Below are positions 45,046-53,670 of a stretch of 64,000 nt of DNA, piece after piece (position 1 is the stretch's first letter; each line of letters begins with the position of its first letter). Below the pieces are notes generated by a model. That model was given only the letters and a program-made list of their open reading frames with translations, had not been told where the DNA came from and searched no databases. Both the position numbers and the translations under genes were made by a program. The stretch is from Planctomycetaceae bacterium. GTDB lineage: Bacteria > Planctomycetota > Planctomycetia > Pirellulales > Pirellulaceae. The stretch spans positions 1 through 64,000 of the forward strand of contig PAPJ01000038.1 of the NCBI GenBank assembly GCA_002709045.1, in the 5' to 3' direction.

Positions 45046-45050
45046 ACCGA

Positions 45051-45070
45051 GATAAACAGCTATGTTTATC
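45051..45070 (+). terminator. Hairpin after the membrane protein gene
   Basis: Perfect 7-bp arms GATAAAC (45051-45057) and GTTTATC (45064-45070) with a six-base loop, starting five bases after the stop codon at 45045. No T-tract follows, so it may be a weak terminator or an mRNA end-protecting hairpin. Confidence 0.4.
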
Positions 45071-45143
45071 ATAGAAGTGTTTAACGACATTGCCTTGCTG
45101 ATTGGATTAGTTGATATTCAGGCCGCTCTCACTTGCGTCTGTA

Positions 45144-45917
45144 CTATTCGAATTTCGCAGTGACTTCACCGATATGGGTAAAACGACAGGTTATCTCGTC
45201 ACCACGACCCACCGGTATGAGAGCTGTGGCGGACCCGGGTATAACCATCTCTCCCGCCTTCAGTGTTTCCCCCTGAGCGTTAAGATGACTGATCAGAAAA
45301 CGCAACGAGTTCAGCGGGCCTTCCATAATATCAGCAGCAACACCCGATGCCACCAATTTGCCATTTCTAAATACTGCCACACCTTCCATTTCCCAATGGA
45401 CATCGCGAGCAGTTGACACATTGGTTCCAATTATTTGGCCAGCATGTATGCCGTTCGAACAAATCAGTTCCTGCCGCGTGGGCTGAGGATAATGATAAAC
45501 ATAATTGTGCAGTTCGATCCCCGGACGCACTTCAGCAATTGCATCACGCAATTCGTCATCAGACGGATTTTTGGTTGTCAATTCTCGCTTAAGTACAATC
45601 ACGAATTCCGGTTCAATCGCCAGTGAGTAAAACTGGTCCGCCTTCAATGGCGTTCTTTCGTTAATAAGTCCCGGCGTCAATAAGCGCCCGTAAATTGGTT
45701 CGGCAAAGCCGAACTGTTTACGAATAGCAGCACTAGTACAACCCACTTTATAGCCAAATGGCTTATCCCCGTCGGCCTCACGGAGTGAATGATAAATGCG
45801 CTGACATTCATAAGACTGCTCCATCGTCAACATACTAATATCGTCGATCGCCGATTCAAATCTTCCCGTCTTGAAGAACTTATAAAATGACTGAGCAATG
45901 CTTTTTAACGAATCCAT
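45144..45917 (-). CDS. 2-keto-4-pentenoate hydratase-like (fumarylacetoacetase family)
   Basis: Protein of 257 aa, cytoplasmic, similar to MhpD-type hydratases and related decarboxylases. The ATG at 45917 is preferred; a GTG at 45974 in the same frame gives an atypical extension. Motifs: GYKVGCTSAA, PIYGRL, AIEPEFVIVL with the metal-binding Glu residues, GIELHNY, and a late PGSATALIPVGRGD region as in the family. These enzymes add water to 2-keto-4-enoates or open acylpyruvates using Mg2+. It is on the strand opposite to the aminotransferase cluster and convergent with it, so a shared pathway is not certain. Confidence 0.88.
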   Translation of the reverse strand: MDSLKSIAQSFYKFFKTGRFESAIDDISMLTMEQSYECQRIYHSLREADGDKPFGYKVGCTSAAIRKQFGFAEPIYGRLLTPGLINERTPLKADQFYSLAIEPEFVIVLKRELTTKNPSDDELRDAIAEVRPGIELHNYVYHYPQPTRQELICSNGIHAGQIIGTNVSTARDVHWEMEGVAVFRNGKLVASGVAADIMEGPLNSLRFLISHLNAQGETLKAGEMVIPGSATALIPVGRGDEITCRFTHIGEVTAKFE

Positions 45918-45998
45918 CTGACATAAATTACATAGGTTATGAAAATACCGATTAGGTTTTTTATTGTAACTCACCGCCCTCTAAACCGTGGTCACCAT

Positions 45999-46466
45999 AT
46001 GAATTTGAAAATAGTATTAGTTGCCATATTTCTGTTATTTCTTGTGTCTACTTCTAATGGCAAAGGCTATCACCTCTACTATTCCAGCAGCTATTCCAAT
46101 ACGGATGGATAGGGTAAGCTCAGCGCCCCCCTGAGTCTTTCAATGGTATCAATTTTTTAGCATTTCCTCGCGATATCCCAAAAGGCCTTTAATGGTTTGG
46201 TCAGGGCGAGTCGGAGCAGCGACGATTTAACCGTTTCGTTCAATAGGAGTTCCGACTCTATGCGCAGTGGAAAAAATTTATGGCCCTGTGGTGGGATCGT
46301 TAGAAAGCAGGATGAGTCTTATTGAAAACACGGTTCGAATGCCAGACTCGTGACGAGTACCGACGCTTACGGATATTCCAACGTCGATCATTACGACACT
46401 CGCGAATATCTTGGTTTAGTTACGCATTTTTCCCGGGCAATGCGTAACCTGCAAGGTGTTCGTTAG
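45999..46466 (+). pseudogene. Possible decayed small secreted-protein gene in the only large gap
   Basis: This 494-bp gap (45975-46468) has no intact gene. From ATG 45999 a 37-codon frame encodes a good signal peptide (MNLKIVLVAI, then SNGKGYHLYYSSS) and stops at 46112. Downstream, stretches that read like protein appear in different frames. About 46131-46300 gives FNGINFLAFPRD, WFGQGE and YAQWKKFMALWWD, broken by three stops. About 46350-46466 gives TDAYGYSNVDHYD and REYLGLV up to a TAG at 46464. The simplest reading is a frameshifted, stop-ridden relic of a secreted protein. It could instead be a real 37-aa secreted peptide followed by non-coding DNA. Confidence 0.35.
46419..46448 (-). terminator. 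Hairpin downstream of the DUF1501 gene (minus strand)
   Basis: Perfect 9-bp inverted repeat GTTACGCAT (46419-46427) and ATGCGTAAC (46440-46448) with a 12-base loop, 20 bases beyond the stop of the minus-strand DUF1501 gene. No strong T-tract on either strand. The arms overlap the tail of the possible pseudogene. Confidence 0.5.
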
Positions 46467-46468
46467 AT

Positions 46469-47839
46469 TTACAACAATTCGCGAATGGCTTCACCACCCG
46501 GCAAAACGGCGATAGGTCGCCCTTCGCGCGTCGTCGTATGCCATTGTGCTTCAATCCCGAGATGCCGGTAAACCGTCGCGAGAACATCATTTGGATGTAT
46601 AGGTCTATCAACCGGTGTTTCACCGCGCGAGTTTGAAGTCCCTAGTACCTGTCCTACTTTGAGCCCACCACCGGCCAGAAGTATGCTCATCAAAGGCCCC
46701 CAGTGGTCGCGGCCCCCCGTTTTATTAATTCGCGGCGTCCGTCCAAATTCCCCCCACACCAGTAATAGGACTTTTTTATCAAGCCCTCTGTTGTAAATAT
46801 CCATAACCAAAGCCGATATCATCTGATCGAGTGGCGGTCCGGATAAATCCATTCCACGACTAGGCCCCATAGACCCGTCGTCTGGACGGTTATCGTTCAC
46901 GATATTTAGATGCCAGTCCCAGCACAGAGAGTCTGGTGCCGTGTTAATCGTTACGAAGGACACTCCGGCCTCGACAAGTCGACGTGCCAGCAAACCAGAC
47001 TGCCCCCAGCGGTGTTCGCCATATAGATCGCGTATATGTTGTGGTTCGCGTGTAAGGTCAAATGCTTCCCGCGCTTTTCCGCTGCTAACCATATCCAGAG
47101 CAACATGACTAAATCGATCGACTCCGGCCATCGATCGCGAATTATCGACCGACCGGGAGAGCGTGTCTAACGCGCTTAGCAGCGAGCGACGATCACCCAC
47201 GCGATCAATTGTAACGTCATCCGCTAACTTTAAATTGGAGGTAGCCTGAGTTAGCAGGTCCTGACGATACCGGGTTTCAAAAGGATCCTGAAACACCGTA
47301 AAGCCGCCATGTCCTGTACCTAAATGCCCGGCACCCATTACCTCACCAATATTAGGATTACGAGTCTGTTGCTCTGACAAAAGAACATAGGGCGGCATTC
47401 CGGGTTGTCGCGGACCCAAAAACCTTGATGTCAGCGATCCGGCCGAAGGATGTGATGCCTGATTGTTCATGCCACGGTATCCGGTTGATAACCAATGGGC
47501 GGCTACAAAATGGCCATTTTCGCCATGCGCGATACTTCGGATGATCGCCGCGCGATCCACCACCTGGGATGTTCTTGGCATCGTCTCACAAAATCTAATA
47601 CCGCTGTGTAATGTAGGAATCGTTCCGTACGGTCCTCGGATCTCAATCGGAGCATCCGGTTTCGGGTCAAACGTCTCAAATTGAGAGGGCCCACCACCAA
47701 GCCATACCTGAATGACGGCAGTATCTTTGTTACTGTTGCCCGTATCTTCCTTTGCCTTTACAAGCTTTTCCAAGCTTATACCGAGCCCCCCTGCCATAAC
47801 AGCGGTTTCAAGAAAGCGTCTGCGGTTATTTATAGACAT
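46469..47839 (-). CDS. DUF1501 family protein, class B
   Basis: DUF1501 protein of 456 aa. NNRRRFLETAVMAGG at the start and the following hydrophobic residues form a Tat-type signal. Motifs: LGGGPSQFETFDPKP (Glu for Asp in the first motif), WGEFGRTPRIN, GRDHWGPLMS, LAGGGLKVGQVLG. The closing TTREGRPIAVLPGG is like class B. It is transcribed alone, divergent from the PSCyt gene at 47997 and ends at a hairpin (46419-46448). The gap beyond its stop holds the possible relic gene. Function unknown. Confidence 0.92.
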   Translation of the reverse strand: MSINNRRRFLETAVMAGGLGISLEKLVKAKEDTGNSNKDTAVIQVWLGGGPSQFETFDPKPDAPIEIRGPYGTIPTLHSGIRFCETMPRTSQVVDRAAIIRSIAHGENGHFVAAHWLSTGYRGMNNQASHPSAGSLTSRFLGPRQPGMPPYVLLSEQQTRNPNIGEVMGAGHLGTGHGGFTVFQDPFETRYRQDLLTQATSNLKLADDVTIDRVGDRRSLLSALDTLSRSVDNSRSMAGVDRFSHVALDMVSSGKAREAFDLTREPQHIRDLYGEHRWGQSGLLARRLVEAGVSFVTINTAPDSLCWDWHLNIVNDNRPDDGSMGPSRGMDLSGPPLDQMISALVMDIYNRGLDKKVLLLVWGEFGRTPRINKTGGRDHWGPLMSILLAGGGLKVGQVLGTSNSRGETPVDRPIHPNDVLATVYRHLGIEAQWHTTTREGRPIAVLPGGEAIRELL

Positions 47840-47996
47840 CTAGTTTTCCAAAATTGGATGAAGCATAAACTCCTACCCGTATTTTAAGTAAAAATACATC
47901 AGCGTTTCCAGACGTTTTTTATATTTCGACGATGTTAGACCCGTTTTGGGCAGATTCGATATTAATCAACCCAATCCCAACGTCTACAATAACTAA

Positions 47997-50168
47997 ATGC
48001 TTTTAACTCAGAATCGTGTTTTTATAATAACCTGTCTACGTTGCATCCTTTATTGCGCGTCGATTCCACTCCTGGCTAATACGGTAGTGGCCAAAGACTC
48101 CTCGCTTGATTTTGAAAACGACATTGTCGCCATATTCACCAAGGCCGGATGTAACGCCGGCGAATGTCATGGAGCCGCTATTGGACGGGGTGGATTTAAG
48201 CTTAGCCTTTACGGTGGTAATCCAGCAGCAGATTTCGAAGCCATTGTGAACAAACTTCAGGGACGGCGAATCAATTTATCAAAACCCGAACAAAGCCTAC
48301 TACTGTTGAAACCAACCGAATATGTTTCGCATGAAGGTGGTGCTATCTTTGATATGAACTCCGAGAGTGCCAGACGGATTAAACAATGGATCTCGCAGGG
48401 CGCCAAACGAGTTACACAACGCAAGTTAGTATCCATCGTCGTGCGGCCGGCACGAATCTATACAGAACAACTCGGGACTACCCATCAGATCTCCGTAAAC
48501 GCAAACTACTCCGACGGTTCCACCAGAAACGTAAGTGACTGGGCAGTTTTGGAACCGGAGGACAATTCCGCAGTCGAATCCAATAATACAACGGGGAGTT
48601 TAACCGTGCTCCGTCGCGGACGACATATCGTTACCGTACGATATCTGACGATCGTCAGGCCAATTGAGATTATGGTACCCCTTAATTCTGAATCGAATAC
48701 AGAAGTCCCTCCTGTCTATAACTATATCGACACTGAAATTAATAAAACCCTGCAAACGCTGAGAATTAAGCACTCAGCACAGGCAACTGACGGAGAATTC
48801 ATTCGCCGGATCTCATTACATCTGACCGGGCGCCTGCCATCGGCCAAGTACGCAAAGGAGTTTATTTCTTCCTCTGACGAGGAAAAGCGTTCTAAAGCGA
48901 TAGATACTCTTTTAGGCTCTGAGGAATTCAATATTTACTGGAGTCATGTTTTTTCTGAACTTCTCAGAATACGACCACAGGCCCTAGGACCCGAAGGTGC
49001 AAGCTCATATTTTGACTGGCTATCAGACCGGATACGAGCCAACGCAAACTATAAGCAAATTGTTACCGAATTGCTTTTATCCACCGGCGATGCATTTGAG
49101 CACGGGCCGGCAAATTACTATAGGACTATCACTGATCCCCGACGACAAGCTGAATTCACCAGCGAGCTGTTAATGGGCACACGGCTAAGGTGTGCCAATT
49201 GCCATAACCATCCGCTCGATCACTGGACCCAAAATGACTACCACGGACTGGCTGCAATTTTTGCTCAGCTCGATATCAGCCAATCTGTAAAGATTAATTT
49301 AGACGGAACCACAATTCACCCGGTGACACTCGAGCCTGCAATCGCCAAAATCCCGGCCGGAAAGGCCATCCAAACAGGCGCGACGGATCCGCGGAAGGAA
49401 TTCGCCCAATGGTTAACCGCTGACAACAATCCCTATTTCGCAAAAGCAATTGTCAACCGGTTATGGAAACAGATGATGGGTCGCGGTCTTGTTGAGCCTG
49501 TTGATGATTTTAGATCCACTAATCCTGCGACACATCCTCTATTGATGGACGCGTTGGCACAGGAATTCGTAACAACCAATTACAATATTAAAGGTTTGTT
49601 GAAGACTATAGCACTTAGTTCCGCGTACCAGCGTAGTTCCGCCGCCAATGAATCTAATAAATACGACAACAAATTTTACTCGCACACGTTACGTACACCG
49701 CTTCAGCCAGCTGTTCATGCCGATGCCACATCCGATGTTCTGCAAGTTGCCGAACAATATGGTGAGCAACCACTTGGTACTCGGGCCATCGAGTTGCTTA
49801 ACCCCGTCACACAATCCCGCACACTAGACATACTAGGGCGCTGTGGTCGCGAAGACTCGTGTGAAACCGGTAACAATGCTTCCAGCGGCCTTACAAAAAC
49901 GCTCCATTTCTTTAATGGGGGGTTTCTTAATAGTCGAATCAGCCATACGCAAGGGAGATTGTTGGAATTAATGCAGAAAGACATTCCATCTCTCGATATA
50001 ATCATAGAGTACTATCTGGCCGCTTATTCACGATTTCCAACGACGGAAGAGGTCAGATTTTGGACAACTCAACTTAAAGAACAACCGGATGCCAATCAAC
50101 GGCAGGAGTTCTTAGAAGATTTTATCTGGGGACTGCTAACCTCCAAAGACTTCACGACCAACCATTAG
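47997..50168 (+). CDS. DUF1549/DUF1553 cytochrome with CX4CH heme-like site and Big_2 insert
   Basis: Exported protein of 723 aa, shorter than the other three PSCyt proteins. A signal-like hydrophobic segment lies in the first 33 residues. The N-terminal site is C52-NAGE-C57-H58, a CX4CH spacing instead of CXXCH, in the GCNAGECHG context of a known planctomycete DUF1549 subgroup. A bacterial Ig-like (Big_2) domain follows (about 148-235; RPARIY, VNANYSDGSTRNVSDWA). DUF1549 then shows CANCHNHPLD with a normal CXXCH, and DUF1553 has AIVNRLWKQMMGRG. It heads the run 47997-53659 with an EF-hand protein, a class B DUF1501 and a WD40 protein. Role inferred as periplasmic electron transfer. Confidence 0.91.
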   Translation: MLLTQNRVFIITCLRCILYCASIPLLANTVVAKDSSLDFENDIVAIFTKAGCNAGECHGAAIGRGGFKLSLYGGNPAADFEAIVNKLQGRRINLSKPEQSLLLLKPTEYVSHEGGAIFDMNSESARRIKQWISQGAKRVTQRKLVSIVVRPARIYTEQLGTTHQISVNANYSDGSTRNVSDWAVLEPEDNSAVESNNTTGSLTVLRRGRHIVTVRYLTIVRPIEIMVPLNSESNTEVPPVYNYIDTEINKTLQTLRIKHSAQATDGEFIRRISLHLTGRLPSAKYAKEFISSSDEEKRSKAIDTLLGSEEFNIYWSHVFSELLRIRPQALGPEGASSYFDWLSDRIRANANYKQIVTELLLSTGDAFEHGPANYYRTITDPRRQAEFTSELLMGTRLRCANCHNHPLDHWTQNDYHGLAAIFAQLDISQSVKINLDGTTIHPVTLEPAIAKIPAGKAIQTGATDPRKEFAQWLTADNNPYFAKAIVNRLWKQMMGRGLVEPVDDFRSTNPATHPLLMDALAQEFVTTNYNIKGLLKTIALSSAYQRSSAANESNKYDNKFYSHTLRTPLQPAVHADATSDVLQVAEQYGEQPLGTRAIELLNPVTQSRTLDILGRCGREDSCETGNNASSGLTKTLHFFNGGFLNSRISHTQGRLLELMQKDIPSLDIIIEYYLAAYSRFPTTEEVRFWTTQLKEQPDANQRQEFLEDFIWGLLTSKDFTTNH

Positions 50169-50205
50169 AGCACGGCGTTAAAAATCGCACTTCAGGGATA
50201 ACACA

Positions 50206-51318
50206 ATGAATAGCTTAATACTCACCTTTCTTACGATCACCACCAGCTTTGCATTTGCCCAGACACGTCAGGACGGTGAAGCGAAAGCTGTGCCTACCAA
50301 AGCCGATATCATCAAGCGGTTTGATAAAGATGGTGACGGAAAACTCTCGGCTGAGGAAGGAGCCGAAGCGCGGCGCGCCTTAGGGGCACGCGAAGCGGCC
50401 AAACCAGCAGATGCAGAAAAGCCGAGGGAATATAAAGCACGAATTGCCGTTATTGATCCTAAGGGTTTTAAAGTCGAAGGTGGAAAGGCAATCTTTTCCG
50501 GGCCACAGAGCGGCGAACGGCTTCCAAAGTTAAACGTTTTGGAATTCGACGGCCAATCAGTCGGAAAGACATTTAACGCATTAGGAGCCAATAAGGGCGC
50601 CCAACTGATTATTCTGTCTGATCATAACCGATCGTCCATCCGCGGTTTAATCGGCCTGTCTCGTCTGGTTGCTACGATTAATCAAAAGTCGAACGATAAA
50701 CTTAATGCTGTCATCGTTTATCTAGGTGAGGATCGTAATCAACTATCCGAACATGCCGGGCGATATCACCAATATTTAGCTGGCAAACCCGTCATTGGAC
50801 TTTCCAATGATGGCCGCGACGGGCCCGGAAGTTACGGCCTGAACCGCAATGTTAGTATGACGATTATAATAGCCAAAGACGGCAGGGTGCTTTATAACTT
50901 CCCCTTCCCGGAGGGGATGTTAACACCCGATCCACATGTCCTTGGCGGTATCAGCGAGGTACTGGATGCTGAACATGATAAGATGACGGAATGGCTAGCT
51001 GCTTCGAGCCCACAGCGCAGCAACGCTACACGTACCCGAGCCAATACCGGCGGAATTGATATTCGAGCTCTATTAGCTCCGGTACTAAACAAAGAAGCGT
51101 CAGACGAAGAAATTGATGCTGCTGCAAAACGCGTGGACGCAGTCTTTGAGAGTAACAAAACTGCTGCCCAACAGATTGGTACGACCGCAAAACGCCTTGT
51201 TGAATCAGGAAATTTATCGAACTATGGAACAAAACGTTCCCAGTATCACCTATTCAAATGGGCAAAGTTACATGAGGGCGCTGCCTCCAGGCCGTCGCCT
51301 CCATCGAAAGACAAGTAG
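50206..51318 (+). CDS. Secreted EF-hand protein with thioredoxin-like domain lacking CxxC
   Basis: Protein of 370 aa with a signal peptide (about 1-19). One clear EF-hand loop (D40 to E51, DKDGDGKLSAEE) is followed by a charged helix. Residues about 100-250 read like a redoxin fold: LNVLEFDGQSVGKTF, AQLIILSDHN, LNAVIVYLGED, KPVIGLSND, MTIIIAKDGRVLYN. The position of the redox cysteines is empty, so it cannot do ordinary disulfide chemistry. The C-terminal ~80 residues are helical. AGGGA precedes the ATG. It stands between PSCyt and DUF1501 (37 and 12 bp gaps) and may be a third subunit or a chaperone for them; that is inference. Confidence 0.8.
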   Translation: MNSLILTFLTITTSFAFAQTRQDGEAKAVPTKADIIKRFDKDGDGKLSAEEGAEARRALGAREAAKPADAEKPREYKARIAVIDPKGFKVEGGKAIFSGPQSGERLPKLNVLEFDGQSVGKTFNALGANKGAQLIILSDHNRSSIRGLIGLSRLVATINQKSNDKLNAVIVYLGEDRNQLSEHAGRYHQYLAGKPVIGLSNDGRDGPGSYGLNRNVSMTIIIAKDGRVLYNFPFPEGMLTPDPHVLGGISEVLDAEHDKMTEWLAASSPQRSNATRTRANTGGIDIRALLAPVLNKEASDEEIDAAAKRVDAVFESNKTAAQQIGTTAKRLVESGNLSNYGTKRSQYHLFKWAKLHEGAASRPSPPSKDK

Positions 51319-51330
51319 GCGAGTTATTTC

Positions 51331-52650
51331 ATGAGTCTCTTTACAAACAATAAAACTCAGTATCGTCTACCTCGACGTGACTCAATCGTCCTTGGCGGCC
51401 TTTCTGCCTTTGGGCTCGGTATGTCCGATTTGTTTGCGGCCCGACGCTCCGGAGACACCAACACCGCCAAACATTGTATTTTAATCTGGCTTGATGGGGG
51501 ACCAAGTCATCTTGAAATGTTCGACCCCAAACCGAACGCACCGATCGAGGTTCGCGGTCCTCTAGAATCGATCGCTACGAGTATTCCCGGAATTCGTGTC
51601 AATGAATGTTTGACGGGAACTGCCGGAATAATGAATGAGATAGCTTTGATCCGCTCGGTCACATCACCGCTGGGTGAACATAATTTTGGCACACATTATT
51701 TACTTACTGGACATAAACCCACACCGGCACTTGAATATCCCGCCATCTGTTCAACCGTTGCTCAACTCACGGGGCAGACTGGGGTTCTGCCGCCAAATAT
51801 TGCAATCCCCCGTTTCTCAAATACGATTTCCGGAAACGGTTTTCTGCCGCCAGCGACACAACCCTTTGCAGTAGGTGGCAATCCCCAACGTCTAGATTTC
51901 AAGGTTAGAGATCTTAACTATTATCGCGGCCTGAACCTAACTCGTGTCGATAGACGCAAAACGTTAGTCAATGCCTTCGACCAGTTTACAGCTACCAGAG
52001 ATGCTGGTGTTGACGGCCTCGATCCGGACCTCGAGCGTGCCTTTAATCTGTTAACATCCGACGATGCTAAATCAGCTTTTAATCTGAGTGAAGAATCAGA
52101 GGATTTGCGTAATCGATATGGAATGGGCGATTCTATTGGCCAGAGTTGCTTATTGGCAAGACGACTTATCCAACGAGGCGTTCCCTTCGTTACAGTCAAC
52201 AGTGATGGCTGGGATACTCATAGCAATATAAATGCACTTAAACGACGTTACGCTACAGACAGAAACGCTAAGCTTCCCTCCTTTGATCGCGCTTTCAGTG
52301 CACTTATTACCGACCTCAAAGAAAGGGGCATGCTGGACGACACTCTGGTCGTAGTGATGGGAGAATTTGGACGCACTCCTAAAATTAATGCCAATGCGGG
52401 ACGCGATCACTGGCCACGGGTCTTCAGTATCGCCATGGCCGGCGGAAGTGTACCCGGCGGGCAAGTTTATGGGAGCAGTAATTTGTTAGGAGAATTCCCC
52501 CATGACAATCCTGTTACACCATCGGATATCGCTGCAACTGTTTACACATTACTCGGCATCGATCCTACTCATGAACTGCACACCAATGACGGGCGGCCTG
52601 TGCGAATTACGCCCGACACCGCGAAAGTAATAAACACGCTTATCGGATAA
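51331..52650 (+). CDS. DUF1501 family protein, class B
   Basis: DUF1501 protein of 439 aa. PRRDSIVLGGLSAFGLG lies near the N terminus; a twin-arginine signal is plausible but less regular than in the paralogues. Motifs: LDGGPSHLEMFDPKP, MGEFGRTPKIN, GRDHWPRVFS, MAGGSVPGGQVYG (a diverged AGGG motif). It is class B and belongs to the operon of the CX4CH-type PSCyt gene, in contrast to the class A partners of the CXXCH-type PSCyt genes. It lies 12 bp after the EF-hand gene and 10 bp before the WD40 gene. Function unknown. Confidence 0.92.
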   Translation: MSLFTNNKTQYRLPRRDSIVLGGLSAFGLGMSDLFAARRSGDTNTAKHCILIWLDGGPSHLEMFDPKPNAPIEVRGPLESIATSIPGIRVNECLTGTAGIMNEIALIRSVTSPLGEHNFGTHYLLTGHKPTPALEYPAICSTVAQLTGQTGVLPPNIAIPRFSNTISGNGFLPPATQPFAVGGNPQRLDFKVRDLNYYRGLNLTRVDRRKTLVNAFDQFTATRDAGVDGLDPDLERAFNLLTSDDAKSAFNLSEESEDLRNRYGMGDSIGQSCLLARRLIQRGVPFVTVNSDGWDTHSNINALKRRYATDRNAKLPSFDRAFSALITDLKERGMLDDTLVVVMGEFGRTPKINANAGRDHWPRVFSIAMAGGSVPGGQVYGSSNLLGEFPHDNPVTPSDIAATVYTLLGIDPTHELHTNDGRPVRITPDTAKVINTLIG

Positions 52651-52660
52651 GCACTCGCCT

Positions 52661-53659
52661 ATGGCTATGCCTAATCCCCCCCCAAAACTATTAATCTTAC
52701 TCGTTCAGGTTTTTGCTTATCTTATTGCGCCCGTACATACCCTGGGCCAACCGCCGATTACAGACGTCGCTGTCAGTAGCGATCGTAAATCGATACTATA
52801 TATCAGCCAACGTGGTCTAACCATTAGCCTGCTTAGCGAAAATGCCGCCGGTGACAAGGTGATTTCCAACGAGTTAAAATCTCGTACCTTACCTATCCCG
52901 GCACCTAATTTACACTCCATCAGGTTTTCCCCCACCGGCACACGTATCCTTATATGCGGCGGCACACCCGCAGTCTCCTCCTTTATTGGTATTTACAGTT
53001 GGCCCGAGTTAACTGAATTAAAAACACACGATTTGGAAGGGGATTCGATACTAACCGGAATCTGGTTGGACCGCGAACGAATTGCTACCGCCGGACTTGA
53101 TAACATGATCCGAATATGGAATACAAACAACCTTACAATAGACAAGGAATTAGCGGGGCATTCAGACGGTATAACATCATTGGCAACATTCTCTGAAGAG
53201 AAAATACTGATTAGCGCGGGGTTGGATAACAGTTTACGAGTTTGGAACTTAGAGGATTATTCATTAACACGAAGTCTAAACCAGCATATCCAACCCGTGC
53301 AATCTCTGGCCTTTAATCGGGCAACAGGCGGACTACCACTTGTTGCATCTGCAAGCGACGACCGGACTATTCGATTCTGGCAACCCACTATCGGTCGGAT
53401 GGTTCGCTTTGTTAAACTACCATCGAAGCCTCAGGACATTAAATGGCTGACGGACGAACGTTTAGCAGCCGTCTGTAGTGACGGTCAGATTTATATCATT
53501 GATACTTTGAATGTTGAAATTCTCGTATCTAAGCAGCTTAAAACCGGTTGGTGTTATGCCATTAGCGCTGGCTCAACGAATAGCCAAGTAATTATCTGCG
53601 GATCGCGTGGAGTTCTGGAGATCATGGATATCTCTAGTATTGTTAATGACGCGCGTTAA
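52661..53659 (+). CDS. Secreted WD40-repeat protein
   Basis: Protein of 332 aa with a signal peptide (start at 52661 or at the ATG two codons on). WD40 repeats are clear in the centre: IATAGLDNMIRIWNT, ELAGHSDGITSL, LISAGLDNSLRVWNL, VASASDDRTIRFWQP; further blades are weaker. It is probably a seven-bladed propeller outside the cytoplasm acting as a binding scaffold. A run of eight C (52676-52683) lies within codons 6-8 and is in frame here. It is the last gene of the PSCyt/EF-hand/DUF1501 run; I recall WD40 proteins in similar planctomycete operons. Convergent with the gene at 53671. Confidence 0.88.
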   Translation: MAMPNPPPKLLILLVQVFAYLIAPVHTLGQPPITDVAVSSDRKSILYISQRGLTISLLSENAAGDKVISNELKSRTLPIPAPNLHSIRFSPTGTRILICGGTPAVSSFIGIYSWPELTELKTHDLEGDSILTGIWLDRERIATAGLDNMIRIWNTNNLTIDKELAGHSDGITSLATFSEEKILISAGLDNSLRVWNLEDYSLTRSLNQHIQPVQSLAFNRATGGLPLVASASDDRTIRFWQPTIGRMVRFVKLPSKPQDIKWLTDERLAAVCSDGQIYIIDTLNVEILVSKQLKTGWCYAISAGSTNSQVIICGSRGVLEIMDISSIVNDAR

Positions 53660-53670
53660 GTGATTGACTT

